A stretch of 49,098 bases of DNA from Flavobacterium sp. Leaf82 (GCF_001422725.1 NZ_LMMA01000015.1:1-49098), one strand, 5' to 3'; counted from the first letter of the stretch, positions 28,227 through 37,547 are shown. The notes: generated by a model not told the origin, from the letters alone. Numbers and translations: made by a program.

Positions 28227-28952
28227 ATGAAATCAATCATTTTACGAGAAATAAAATCCTTTTTTGGATCTCCTATTGGCTATTTGGTCATTGCTATTTT
28301 CTTAATTAGCAACGGATTATTTTTATGGGTATTCGAAGGAGATTACAATATTCTGAATACAGGTTATGCTGATTTGACTCCGTTTTTTACATTAGCACCA
28401 TGGATTTTGATATTTCTTATTCCGGCAGTTACAATGAGAAGTTTCTCTGATGAAAAAAAACAAGGAACGCTTGAATTGCTTTTGACTAAACCATTATCAA
28501 TCTGGGAAATCGTAAACGGAAAGTTTTTAGGTTCTCTACTATTAATCGTTTTGGCAATTATACCAACCTTTATTTATGTAAAAGTAATTTCGAATTTGGG
28601 TTCACCTGAAGGAAATATCGATATGGGAAGCACGATTGGTTCTTATTTTGGATTATTATTTCTGATTGCTGCTTATTCTGCTATCGGGATTTTTACTTCT
28701 ACCCTATCCGAAAATCAAATTGTTGCCTTTATAATTGCAGTTTTTTTATGCTTTATCTTATACTTCGGGTTTGAAGGTCTGGCTTTGTTGATTCCGGGAT
28801 ATTCTAATATTATTTCTTTATTTGGAATGCAGGATCATTTTAAAAGTATGAGTCGGGGCGTTATCGATACTCGCGATGTTATTTACTTTCTAAGCATCAC
28901 GGTATTATTTCTGTCTTTTACCGTTTATCAACTAAAATCTTTTAAAGCATAA
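28227..28952 (+). CDS. gldF: gliding motility ABC transporter permease GldF
   Basis: The membrane permease of the GldAFG ABC transporter needed for Flavobacterium gliding, 241 residues with about six transmembrane helices. It belongs to the ABC-2 permease group: TMRSFSDEKKQGTLELLLTKPLS is the signature after the second helix. The stop codon overlaps the gldG start by one base, so the two are coupled. The ATPase gldA is not in this window, as is usual in the genus. Confidence 0.93.
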   Translation: MKSIILREIKSFFGSPIGYLVIAIFLISNGLFLWVFEGDYNILNTGYADLTPFFTLAPWILIFLIPAVTMRSFSDEKKQGTLELLLTKPLSIWEIVNGKFLGSLLLIVLAIIPTFIYVKVISNLGSPEGNIDMGSTIGSYFGLLFLIAAYSAIGIFTSTLSENQIVAFIIAVFLCFILYFGFEGLALLIPGYSNIISLFGMQDHFKSMSRGVIDTRDVIYFLSITVLFLSFTVYQLKSFKA

Positions 28953-30637
28953 TGAAAGCATCTACTCAACAAAATATCAAAACGTTAGGTATTACCGTTT
29001 TCGTTTTAATCGTTTTAAACGTATTAGGAAGTTTGTTTTTCCACCGCTTTGATTTAACAAAAGACAAGCGATATACTTTATCTGAAACTTCTTTACAAAT
29101 CGTAAAACAGGTTAAAAATCCGTTATCGATCAAGATTTATATGCAAGGCGATTTGCCCGCTGATTTTAAGCGTTTACAGCAAGAAACCAGACAATTACTA
29201 GAAGAATTTCAGGCTTATAACAGTAATATCGTTTTTGAATTTGTAAATCCGTTAGAAAACGGAGAAGAAGATCTGGATGTTGTAAAATCTTTGTATCAAA
29301 AAGGTCTTACGCCAATAAACATCACCGTTGATGACAAAGGAAAACAATCTCAGGCAATGGTTTTTCCGTGGGCAATTGCAGTTTACAACAATAAGGAAGT
29401 AAATATCCCTTTATTGAAAAATATAATGGGCGCTTCGACTACTCAAAAAGTAATTGGATCGATCCAGCATTTAGAGTATTCTATTGCCGATGCGATTAAT
29501 AAGATCAGCAAAGACAGACAAAAGAAAGTGGCGATCATAAAAGGAAATGGAGAATTAAACGAAATTCACATTGCTAAATTATTGAGACAAATTCGCGAAA
29601 GCTATTATATTGGTCCTTTTACATTAGATTCTGTAGCTAAAAATCCAACTGGAACTTTAGACGCTTTAAATAAATATGATCTTGCCATTATTTCAAAACC
29701 AACAGAAACCTTCTCTGATGAGGAAAAACAGGTTTTGGATCAGTTCATTATGAATGGCGGAAAAACGTTATGGTTAATAGATCAGGTTGCGGCAGATATG
29801 GATAGTTTATACAATCAGGCAGGTGCAACTTTAGCTTATCCAAGAGACTTGAATCTGAATGATATGTTTTTTAAATACGGATTCAGAATTAATCCTGATT
29901 TGGTAAAAGATGAACAAGGAAGTCCAATAAAATTAGCTACCGGAGAACAAGGAAGCGCTACACAATATCAGGATTTTGTCTGGAAATATGCTCCGCAAGT
30001 ATATCCTGCAAGCCAACATCCGATTGTGAAAAATCTAGGCGGAATACGATTTGATTTTGCAAGCCCAATCGACACTTTAAAAAACGGAATTAAAAAGACT
30101 GTTTTATTGCAATCTTCTCCATATTCAAAAACCATCGGGACACCGGTCGAAATCAATCTGAATATCGTAACTGAGAAAACCACTCCGCAGGATTATCTCA
30201 ACAAAGGAAATATTCCGTTATCTGTTTTATTAGAAGGAAGTTTTCATTCGGCTTTTGAGAATCGTGTATTGCCTTTTAAGGAAAATTCGTTTTTAGCAAA
30301 AGGAAAACCAAACAAAATGATTGTAATTGCTGATGGCGATTTGGCGAGAAACCAATTAGATAAAAACATGATGCCGGTTGAATTGGGTTACGATCAACGT
30401 ACGGGGAATTTGTACGACAACAAAGATTTTATGATGAATTGTATTAATTATTTGTTGGATGATACCGGACTTATTAACATTAGAAGTAAAGATGTCAATT
30501 TGCCATTATTAGATAAAGAGAAAGTTTACGAGAATTACAGCCTGACGCAATTCATAACTATCGGACTGCCAATTCTAATTTTATTGGTTTTTGGATTCGC
30601 ATTTACTTACATGCGAAAAAGAAAATACAGCAAATAG
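28952..30637 (+). CDS. gldG: gliding motility protein GldG
   Basis: Partner of GldF in the gliding ABC transporter, 561 residues. An N-terminal transmembrane helix (about 11-31) is followed by a large extracytoplasmic ABC-type uncharacterised domain (YTLSETSLQIVKQVKNPL, then DLAIISKPTETFSDEEKQVLDQF) and a C-terminal helix (about 533-553) with a basic tail (MRKRKYSK). The exact substrate of the transporter is not settled. It overlaps gldF by one base. Confidence 0.93.
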   Translation: MKASTQQNIKTLGITVFVLIVLNVLGSLFFHRFDLTKDKRYTLSETSLQIVKQVKNPLSIKIYMQGDLPADFKRLQQETRQLLEEFQAYNSNIVFEFVNPLENGEEDLDVVKSLYQKGLTPINITVDDKGKQSQAMVFPWAIAVYNNKEVNIPLLKNIMGASTTQKVIGSIQHLEYSIADAINKISKDRQKKVAIIKGNGELNEIHIAKLLRQIRESYYIGPFTLDSVAKNPTGTLDALNKYDLAIISKPTETFSDEEKQVLDQFIMNGGKTLWLIDQVAADMDSLYNQAGATLAYPRDLNLNDMFFKYGFRINPDLVKDEQGSPIKLATGEQGSATQYQDFVWKYAPQVYPASQHPIVKNLGGIRFDFASPIDTLKNGIKKTVLLQSSPYSKTIGTPVEINLNIVTEKTTPQDYLNKGNIPLSVLLEGSFHSAFENRVLPFKENSFLAKGKPNKMIVIADGDLARNQLDKNMMPVELGYDQRTGNLYDNKDFMMNCINYLLDDTGLINIRSKDVNLPLLDKEKVYENYSLTQFITIGLPILILLVFGFAFTYMRKRKYSK

Positions 30638-30652
30638 ATGTTAATAAAAAAA

Positions 30653-30684
30653 TTGCGAAACTAAGATTGTTTACGATATATTTG
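30653..30684 (+). promoter_or_regulatory. dnaN promoter
   Basis: TTG (30653-30655), 21 bases, TATATTTG (30677-30684) fits TTG-N(17-23)-TAnnTTTG. The dnaN ATG is 61 bases downstream, so dnaN has its own promoter after gldG. Confidence 0.7.
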
Positions 30685-30744
30685 TAAAACCTATCTTAGT
30701 TGAAGACATATTAAGAAAAAGTGCAAAAAAATAAAACAAAAGAG

Positions 30745-31863
30745 ATGAAATTTATAGTATCGAGTTCGTACTTATTAAAACAATTACAAGTTTTAGGTAG
30801 TGTAATCAACAGTAACAATACGTTGCCTATTTTAGATAACTTTTTATTTGAACTAGACAATAATGAATTGACAGTTTCGGCTTCAGATCTTGAAACTACA
30901 ATGTCTGCTACATTATCAATTGATTCTACAAGTAAAGGAAGTGTGGCTGTGCCTGCTAAACTTTTGCTTGAAATTTTGAAAACGTTTCCAGAACAGCCGT
31001 TAACTTTTACAGTTGAAGAGAACAACACAGTTGAAATAAGTTCAAATTCAGGTAAATATGCTTTAGCATATGCTGCAGGAGAAGAATTTCCTAAATCAGT
31101 AAATCTTGAAGATCCATCTGTAACACTTGTTCCTGCTGATGTTTTGGCAACTGCTGTAAGTAAAACTATTTTTGCTGCCGGAAATGATGATTTACGTCCG
31201 GTAATGTCCGGAGTTTTCTTTCAGTTCTCGCCAGAAGGTTTAACTTTTGTTGCGACTGATGCTCACAAATTAGTAAAATATGCACGTACAGATGTAAAAG
31301 CATCTCAGGTAGCCGATTTTATTATGCCAAAGAAACCTTTGAATATTTTAAAAAGTATCCTGGGAAGTTCTGACGCTGAAGTAAAAATTGAATACAACGA
31401 TTCGAATGCGACTTTCTCATTTGATAATTATATTTTAATGTGTCGTTTAATCGACGGAAAATACCCAAATTACGAAGCGGTAATTCCAAAAGAAAATCCA
31501 AACAAATTAATGATCGACCGTTCTTTATTTTTAAGCTCTGTTCGTCGTGTGGCTATTTTCTCGAACAAAACAACACATCAAATTCGTTTAAAAATCGCCG
31601 GAGCTGAACTAAATGTTTCTGCAGAAGATATCGATTACTCAAACAAAGCCGAAGAAAGATTGACTTGTGATTATCAAGGAGATGACCTTCAAATTGGTTT
31701 TAACTCTCGTTTCTTAACAGAAATGTTAACTAACTTACAATCTGATATGATTATGTTAGAGATGTCATTGCCTAACAGAGCAGGGATTCTAACTCCAGTA
31801 GATGGTTTAGAAGAAGGAGAAACTGTTACAATGTTGGTAATGCCTGTGATGTTAAATAGTTAA
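30745..31863 (+). CDS. dnaN: DNA polymerase III beta subunit (sliding clamp)
   Basis: The replication sliding clamp, 372 residues from the ATG at 30745; an upstream GTG at 30721 would add 8 residues that the family lacks. Three clamp domains are present: MKFIVSSSYLLKQLQVLG opens domain 1, LRPVMSGVFFQF and FVATDAHKLVKY mark domain 2, and YEAVIPKENPNKL and the C-terminal MLVMPVMLNS mark domain 3 and the last strand. It encircles DNA and holds the polymerase and repair proteins. Confidence 0.97.
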   Translation: MKFIVSSSYLLKQLQVLGSVINSNNTLPILDNFLFELDNNELTVSASDLETTMSATLSIDSTSKGSVAVPAKLLLEILKTFPEQPLTFTVEENNTVEISSNSGKYALAYAAGEEFPKSVNLEDPSVTLVPADVLATAVSKTIFAAGNDDLRPVMSGVFFQFSPEGLTFVATDAHKLVKYARTDVKASQVADFIMPKKPLNILKSILGSSDAEVKIEYNDSNATFSFDNYILMCRLIDGKYPNYEAVIPKENPNKLMIDRSLFLSSVRRVAIFSNKTTHQIRLKIAGAELNVSAEDIDYSNKAEERLTCDYQGDDLQIGFNSRFLTEMLTNLQSDMIMLEMSLPNRAGILTPVDGLEEGETVTMLVMPVMLNS

Positions 31864-31967
31864 CATCAAAACTTCTTTTTGTTACAGGGATTTTTTTTAG
31901 TTTCAGATTAAAGACATATCATTGTAAAAAAAAACATCGCTATTAACCAACCATTTTTTATACCTGG

Positions 31968-32003
31968 AAACCGCAATTCTGATAAAGAGTTGCGGTTTTT
32001 TAT
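31968..32003 (+). terminator. intrinsic terminator of dnaN
   Basis: AAACCGCAA (31968-31976) pairs with TTGCGGTTT (31990-31998), extended by weaker pairs, then a T run. It lies about 105 bases after the dnaN stop. Confidence 0.85.
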
Positions 32004-32018
32004 TTTCAATCACTTTTT

Positions 32019-32249
32019 GTTTCAGGTTTCAGGTTGAAATACGATTATCGATTGGGCTGATTTTTTTTTACCGCAAAGCGCGCAAAGTTTTTTTTGCATT
32101 CAGATTGTGTTTATAAGCGCAAAGTTCGCAAAGCTTTGTGTAAAAACTTTGCGAACTTTGCGAGAAACCTTAGCGAGCTTTGCGGTAAAAAAAACACAAT
32201 ACAGTCAAACTTGAAACTTGAAACTTGAAACAAATAAAAACCTGAAACA
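32019..32249. repeat. composite cruciform repeat after dnaN
   Basis: Outer inverted motifs TTTCAGGTTTCAGG (32019) and CTTGAAACTTGAAAC...CCTGAAAC (to 32248) enclose an 18-bp perfect stem (32062-32079 with 32177-32194) and a 16-bp perfect stem (32118-32133 with 32147-32162), all built from CGCAAAG units. This is the same element type as 27979-28213. No gene lies in 31864-32268. Confidence 0.85.
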
Positions 32250-32256
32250 TTTTTTT

Positions 32257-32264
32257 TAACTTTG
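32257..32264 (+). promoter_or_regulatory. -7 element at the start of the DsbA-family gene
   Basis: TAACTTTG matches TAnnTTTG and ends only 4 bases before the ATG at 32269, so transcription would begin at or near the start codon (leaderless mRNA). Confidence 0.5.
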
Positions 32265-32268
32265 TAAT

Positions 32269-32898
32269 ATGAAAATAGAAATTTGGTCGGACATCATGTG
32301 TCCGTTTTGTTATATCGGAAAAAGACAACTGGAAACGGCTTTAGCTGAATTTCCTAATGATGAATTTGAAATTGAGTGGAAAAGTTTTCAACTTGATCCA
32401 ACTATTACGCCGCAATCCGGCAAAGATGTTTATACGTTTTTAGCAGAGCGAAAAGGTATTTCTGTTGAACAATCAATAGAAATGCATAAAGGTGTCGTAG
32501 AACGTGCAAAAAGTGTTGGTTTGGACTATCAATTTGATAAAGCAATTATTTCAAATTCTTTAACCTCGCATCGCATTATACAATTGGCTAAAACCAAAAA
32601 ATTAGGCGATGAAATAGAAGAAATCTTCTTTAAAGCCTATTTTACCGAAGGAAGAGATTTAAACGATTCTGAAACTTTGATCGAATTGGCAGTTAAAGCT
32701 GGTTTAGATTCTAATGAAGTAAAAGAAGTTATCGAGAATGAAAACCTTTATTTAAAAGATGTAGAACACGATATTACCGAAGCACAGGAAATTGGCGTGC
32801 AAGGAGTTCCTTTTTTCGTTTTTGATCGAAAATATGCAGTTTCAGGAGCGCAGCCAGTTGAAGCTTTTGTACAAACTATTACGGAAGGATTGAAATAA
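32269..32898 (+). CDS. DsbA-family oxidoreductase (FrnE-like)
   Basis: A 209-residue thioredoxin-fold protein of the DsbA/FrnE (2-hydroxychromene-2-carboxylate isomerase-like) group. The active site is Cys11-Pro-Phe-Cys14 (DIMCPFCYIGK) and the cis-Pro loop is GVQGVPFFVFDRKYAVSGAQ. There is no signal peptide, so it is cytosolic; FrnE-like proteins are disulfide oxidoreductases linked to stress. It is a single gene with the -7 element directly before it. Confidence 0.92.
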   Translation: MKIEIWSDIMCPFCYIGKRQLETALAEFPNDEFEIEWKSFQLDPTITPQSGKDVYTFLAERKGISVEQSIEMHKGVVERAKSVGLDYQFDKAIISNSLTSHRIIQLAKTKKLGDEIEEIFFKAYFTEGRDLNDSETLIELAVKAGLDSNEVKEVIENENLYLKDVEHDITEAQEIGVQGVPFFVFDRKYAVSGAQPVEAFVQTITEGLK

Positions 32899-32934
32899 TT
32901 TTAGATTTCTGATTTTAGAGTTTAGATTATAGAT

Positions 32935-33231
32935 TAAAGAAGCAAGAGTAAAGAAGCAAGATTATAGAAGCAAGATTATAGAAGCAAGATTCTTTTCTTT
33001 GTGGTTACGTTGTGCTCTTCGACTTCGCTCAGAGTGACAAATAATATGTCTGTCATGATGAGCGAAGTCGAAGCAGTCAAAGCGAATCAAGCCTGGTTTA
33101 ACTTCATCTTAAAGACAATCAAGATAAAAGTCAAAAATCTTGCATCTATAATCTTGCTTCTATATTCTTTATTCTATATTCTTTATTCTAACATCTTGCT
33201 TCTATACTCTTGACTCTATTACTCTTTCTTC
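32935..33231. repeat. nested inverted repeats (AGAAGCAAG type) between dsbA-like and mutS-like genes
   Basis: Tandem AGAAGCAAGATTAT copies (about 32938-32991) face their reverse complements (AATCTTGCTTCTAT type, about 33137-33230). Between them is a perfect 14-bp palindrome, CTTCGACTTCGCTC (33017-33030) with GAGCGAAGTCGAAG (33060-33073). No gene is visible in 32899-33232. Confidence 0.8.
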
Positions 33232-33232
33232 T

Positions 33233-35005
33233 TTAAATTACTCCCATTTTCTGCATTAAGAACGTTGCACTTTTATTTTTGCAGATTCCGTTGCGGAGTT
33301 TATAATCAAAATGAAGTTCATCGTTCTGAATTTCGACTTCAAAACACTGGTTGGTTAAAGTATTTGGATATTCATTAGTTGTTAAGCAGACTTCTATATC
33401 ATGCGTTGCAATTGCTCCAATGGCATTTTTAGCAATAATTTTTTTGACTACTTCAATTGTTCCGTTTCGTTTATCATCCGAGTTTGTTCCTCTTAAAATT
33501 TCGTCTAATAAAACAAAAGCAGGTTTGTCTTCTAGTGCGTCCATGATTTGTTTTAGACGCTTAATTTCGGCAAAGAAATAGGATTCGCTATCCGCCAATG
33601 AATCTGATAATCGCATTGAAACCAAAACTGGAAGTGGATGAATGTTAGCTTTTGAAGCACAAACAACTGAACCTACTCCGCCTAATACCATATTGATTCC
33701 CAAACTTCTTAAAAAAGTACTTTTTCCAGACATATTCGAACCGGTTAAAATCATAAAAGATTCCGGATAAAAATGAGTATCATTCCCTACTCTGGTTTCA
33801 GGATTTAGTAAAGGATGACTCAAATCTGAAAATCCTATTTTATATTCAGAATTGATTTCAGGAAAAACAAAATCGGGATTGTTATATGCCAAATTCGCTA
33901 AACTGTTTAAAGCTTCAAATTCTCCAATAATTTCTATCCATTTTTCAAGTTCTGTCGAGTAGTTATCTTTCCATTTTAAAAGTGCTTTTAATACGTGAAG
34001 ATTAAATAAGAATGTTCCGTTGAATACAATTGCTGTTACTAGATTGCTAATGGTATCCATTCTGGAAAACAATTCAGACAAATGTTTTAAATGTGTACTA
34101 GCTGTTGCATTCTTAAAAATAAGTTGTTGTTGCAAGGCGATTAGTTTCTTTGATTGAAAAGTTTCTTTCTCGATTTTCTCTACTAACAAACTATATTGTT
34201 TGATGATTTTATCTACGTTATCCGCTTTTGCAATTTCAGATTGAATTCGTTTAAAGGATTTCCCTAACACTATTAAATTTGCAATAAAAATGTAGGTTAG
34301 ATACGATAATAATATTGTTTTTGAAGTGATAAAATACGCTGCTAAAATCCCAAAAAATAAAGTAGGAAGAATAATTGATAGTGCAATTAAAACTTTAGGT
34401 AATGTATTATTTTTAAATGAATTCCAATAAACTAGCGAATCATAAGAGTTTTTAGAATCATTGCTAATCATGGCAAGAGCCAGGAAATCCTGACGCCAGT
34501 TTATCTTAGTTTTAAGTTCGCTGATTGCTTCCTGATTTTCTAGTATTGTTTGATTAGGCAACAAATTCAATAATTGATTGGCTAATGTTTTTTTTCCGAT
34601 AAAAGTAGCGGTTCTGTTTAAATTCTGGAATAACGAATGTTCTCCAAAAACATCTAAATCGTACGCATAAGGATGATGGAAATCATTGAATTCAATTCCG
34701 TTTTCAAAAGGGATTTTTTCTCTTTTTAAAAAAGTAATTTCATTTCGATTGAGTTTCAAAATGGCGGAAGTTAGTTCTTTTTGAAAAGACAATCCGGAAT
34801 GGATTCGCATTAAAAAAATAAAACCAATAAAAGATAAAAAAGCAAAAACTGCAAAAAGTATTTCACTGGTTTTTATGTAATAAAACAATAAAAACAAACA
34901 AATAAAAACACTTAAAAGGCGCAGAATACTTATGCTATTGTAACTTTTATTGATTTTATTAAAAATTGTAGTGTATTGCTCTACTTTATTTTGATATGCT
35001 TCCAT
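33233..35005 (-). CDS. membrane-anchored MutS-family ATPase
   Basis: A 590-residue protein with a MutS-type core and ATPase but no mismatch-reading N-terminal domains. Two hydrophobic helices at 31-67 and two more at about 204-248 suggest it is fixed in the inner membrane. The ATPase has Walker A GSNMSGKST (422-430), Walker B VLLDEILRGTNSDD and the ATHD switch, all intact. Bacteroidota carry such short MutS-related proteins; their role is not established and mismatch repair is unlikely given the anchors. Single gene. Confidence 0.88.
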   Translation of the reverse strand: MEAYQNKVEQYTTIFNKINKSYNSISILRLLSVFICLFLLFYYIKTSEILFAVFAFLSFIGFIFLMRIHSGLSFQKELTSAILKLNRNEITFLKREKIPFENGIEFNDFHHPYAYDLDVFGEHSLFQNLNRTATFIGKKTLANQLLNLLPNQTILENQEAISELKTKINWRQDFLALAMISNDSKNSYDSLVYWNSFKNNTLPKVLIALSIILPTLFFGILAAYFITSKTILLSYLTYIFIANLIVLGKSFKRIQSEIAKADNVDKIIKQYSLLVEKIEKETFQSKKLIALQQQLIFKNATASTHLKHLSELFSRMDTISNLVTAIVFNGTFLFNLHVLKALLKWKDNYSTELEKWIEIIGEFEALNSLANLAYNNPDFVFPEINSEYKIGFSDLSHPLLNPETRVGNDTHFYPESFMILTGSNMSGKSTFLRSLGINMVLGGVGSVVCASKANIHPLPVLVSMRLSDSLADSESYFFAEIKRLKQIMDALEDKPAFVLLDEILRGTNSDDKRNGTIEVVKKIIAKNAIGAIATHDIEVCLTTNEYPNTLTNQCFEVEIQNDELHFDYKLRNGICKNKSATFLMQKMGVI

Positions 35006-35025
35006 TTTTTTGATTTAATAAAATA

Positions 35026-35033
35026 CAAATATA
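35026..35033 (-). promoter_or_regulatory. -7 element candidate for the mutS-like gene
   Basis: TATATTTG on the minus strand matches TAnnTTTG, 20 bases upstream of the start codon. A second match, TAAATTTG, lies about 20 bases further up. Confidence 0.45.
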
Positions 35034-35070
35034 GGTTTTACACTTACAAATTTACTATTTAAGTATAATT

Positions 35071-35904
35071 TTAGGTTTCATGCATTACTAATACCGGAAC
35101 GGATACTTCTTTTGCTATTTTTTTGGTGAAACTGGATTCAAATAAGCTATCAAAGAAAGATCTTTTGTGTGTTATTGTGGTAAGGATATCAATATCTTTA
35201 TATAGTATAAAATCAAGAATATTTTCTTTGACTTCGTCACTTGGCAAGACTAAAAACTCAACGTTTTCATTTGCAAATTCTTTCTCCCATTCTTTAATAG
35301 TTATTTCAGAAACATCTGAACTAGAAGTTTTAACATACAAACTTTTTACTTTTGCATTTGTTTTTTTAGCAATATTTAATACTTTTCTAAGCTCGACTTT
35401 ATCTTTTTCTCGATAACGGGTTGTAAAGCCAATTGTTTTTATTTTTTTGAATTTTGTGTCGGCGGGAATACATAAAACAGGAACTTTTACTTCTGAAATA
35501 ACGGAACTTGTAATGGATCCTAAAAAGAATTTTGTCCAGTCTGAAATTCCGGATGTTCCCATAATAACAAAATCAATTTGATCTTCTTCTACAGCATTTT
35601 TTAAATTATAAATCAAATCACCATCCATCAAACGATGTTTTATTACAATATCTTCTAAATTTCGTTCTATGGCAATGGTTCTTAATTTTGGAATTTCATC
35701 TTTAAACATTTCAAATTTTGCCAATTCGATTGAATTATAAATTGTGGCGTAGTTCTCCGGAAAAAACTGACTGTCATAAACCGGGATTTCAAAAGTGTGC
35801 AACAAAATAAGTTCGGCATTGACAATTTTGGCAAATTCTAAAGCATGTACAAACGCATTTGTAGCAGAGTCGGAAAAATCTGTGGGGAATAATATTTTTT
35901 TCAT
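35071..35904 (-). CDS. universal stress protein, two UspA domains
   Basis: A 277-residue tandem UspA protein. Domain 1 starts MKKILFPTDFSDSATNA and ends with the nucleotide-binding signature GTSGISDWTKFFLGSITSSV; domain 2 starts IKTIGFTTRYREKD and ends ITHKRSFFDSLFESSFTKKI without the G-x2-G-x9-G pattern, so only the first domain is likely to bind ATP. Cytosolic; such proteins help survival under stress or starvation. Confidence 0.92.
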   Translation of the reverse strand: MKKILFPTDFSDSATNAFVHALEFAKIVNAELILLHTFEIPVYDSQFFPENYATIYNSIELAKFEMFKDEIPKLRTIAIERNLEDIVIKHRLMDGDLIYNLKNAVEEDQIDFVIMGTSGISDWTKFFLGSITSSVISEVKVPVLCIPADTKFKKIKTIGFTTRYREKDKVELRKVLNIAKKTNAKVKSLYVKTSSSDVSEITIKEWEKEFANENVEFLVLPSDEVKENILDFILYKDIDILTTITHKRSFFDSLFESSFTKKIAKEVSVPVLVMHET

Positions 35905-35932
35905 TTTGATTCGGATTTAGAAGTTGTTCTCT

Positions 35933-35940
35933 CAAATTTA
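35933..35940 (-). promoter_or_regulatory. -7 element candidate for the usp gene
   Basis: TAAATTTG on the minus strand, 28 bases before the start codon. The nearest suitable TTG lies 26 bases upstream, slightly beyond the usual spacing. Confidence 0.45.
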
Positions 35941-36053
35941 GTCATTCTAAAAATAAAATACTCTTACAATTATCAGTATTTTAACATTTTATAATACCAT
36001 CACGAACCTATCTTCAATAGAACTTCGAATACACAACTTTATGGCTTTTTTTA

Positions 36054-36061
36054 TACCTTTG
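36054..36061 (+). promoter_or_regulatory. -7 element at the mnmE start
   Basis: TACCTTTG matches TAnnTTTG and ends 4 bases before the mnmE ATG, as at 32257. A leaderless transcript is predicted. Confidence 0.45.
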
Positions 36062-36065
36062 CATC

Positions 36066-37466
36066 ATGATAAATCAAGATTCTATAGTTGCATTGGCAAC
36101 TCCTTCAGGAGCTGGAGCTATTGCTATAATCCGAATTTCAGGTGCTGATGCTATTGTTATTGGGAATTCTGTTTTTAAATCCATCAAAAATAAAGACTTG
36201 ACTAAGCAAAAGACTCATACTTTGCATTTGGGTCATATTGTAGATGATTCAAAAACACTGGACGAAGTATTGGTTTCTGTTTTTAAAGGTCCAAATTCTT
36301 ATACTGGCGAAAATACTGTCGAAATATCCTGTCACGGCTCCACTTATATCCAACAGCAAATTATTCAGCTATTATTGCGAAAAGGATGTCGTATGGCTGA
36401 TGCCGGAGAATTTACGCTAAGAGCTTTCCTGAACGGAAAATTGGATTTATCGCAGGCTGAAGCTGTTGCTGATTTGATTTCGTCTGATAATGAAGCCTCA
36501 CATCAAATCGCGATGCAGCAAATGCGTGGTGGTTTTAGCAATGAGATTGCGAAATTGCGTGAAGAGCTTTTAAATTTTGCTTCTTTAATTGAATTGGAAT
36601 TGGATTTTGCAGAAGAGGATGTTGAATTTGCTGACAGAACTCAGTTTCATGAATTATTGAACAGAATTGAATTTGTCTTAAAACGATTAATCGATTCATT
36701 TGCAGTTGGAAATGTGATTAAAAACGGAATTCCGGTTGCAATTGTTGGTGAGCCAAATGTAGGTAAATCGACTTTGCTAAATGCTTTACTAAACGAAGAA
36801 CGCGCCATTGTATCTGATATTGCAGGAACAACCCGTGATACGATTGAAGATGAATTGGTGATTGGCGGAATTGGTTTCAGATTTATCGATACAGCAGGAA
36901 TTCGAGAGACTAAAGATGTTGTTGAAAGCATTGGAATCAAAAAAACCTTTGAAAAAATAGAACAGGCGCAGCTTGTTATCTACTTAATGGATAGTTTGAA
37001 GTTTCAGGTTTCAAGTGCTTCATTTATAGTTGAAATTGAAAAAATAAAAAACAAATATCCTTTAAAAGAAATTTTAATTGTCTGCAATAAAATAGATCAG
37101 CTTAGCCAGGAACAGCTTCAGGGTATTCGCGAGGAGCTTGAAACTTTAAACCTGAAGCAAATTTTTCTAAGTGCCAAGGAAAACATTGGTGTCGAAGAAT
37201 TAAAGAATCAATTACTTTCTTTTGTGAATACTGGTGCGCTTCGTAATAACGAAACAATTGTTACCAATACAAGACATTATGATTCGTTACTAAAGGCTTT
37301 AGATGAAATACAGAAAGTAAAATTTGGCCTTCAAACGAATCTTTCAAGTGATTTGATTGCTCTTGATATTCGTGAAGCTTTGTATCAATTTGGGTTGATT
37401 ACCGGTCAGGTTTCTAATGATGAATTGCTGGGTAATATTTTTGCAAATTTCTGCATCGGAAAATAA
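36066..37466 (+). CDS. mnmE: tRNA modification GTPase MnmE
   Basis: With MnmG, MnmE modifies uridine 34 in the wobble position of several tRNAs in the cytosol. The 466-residue protein has the N-terminal tetrahydrofolate-binding domain (ATPSGAGAIAIIRISG), a helical domain, and an inserted GTPase domain: G1 GEPNVGKST (228-236), G2 GTTRDT, G3 DTAG (275-278), G4 NKID (341-344). The C-terminus is FCIGK with the catalytic cysteine. The variable loop at residues 312-317 is encoded by TTTCAGGTTTCAAG (37002-37015), identical to the outer arm of the intergenic repeats. Confidence 0.97.
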   Translation: MINQDSIVALATPSGAGAIAIIRISGADAIVIGNSVFKSIKNKDLTKQKTHTLHLGHIVDDSKTLDEVLVSVFKGPNSYTGENTVEISCHGSTYIQQQIIQLLLRKGCRMADAGEFTLRAFLNGKLDLSQAEAVADLISSDNEASHQIAMQQMRGGFSNEIAKLREELLNFASLIELELDFAEEDVEFADRTQFHELLNRIEFVLKRLIDSFAVGNVIKNGIPVAIVGEPNVGKSTLLNALLNEERAIVSDIAGTTRDTIEDELVIGGIGFRFIDTAGIRETKDVVESIGIKKTFEKIEQAQLVIYLMDSLKFQVSSASFIVEIEKIKNKYPLKEILIVCNKIDQLSQEQLQGIREELETLNLKQIFLSAKENIGVEELKNQLLSFVNTGALRNNETIVTNTRHYDSLLKALDEIQKVKFGLQTNLSSDLIALDIREALYQFGLITGQVSNDELLGNIFANFCIGK

Positions 37467-37496
37467 GTTTCACAAAACATCACAAACTAAAACAAA

Positions 37497-37547
37497 GAAT
37501 CCCAGTTAAAATGTTATAAAACAGCATTTTAACTGGGATTCTTTTTT
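37497..37547 (+). terminator. mnmE terminator
   Basis: A perfect 17-bp stem (37497-37513 with 37525-37541) and a T run. It marks the end of the conserved chromosome before the integrated element. Confidence 0.93.
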
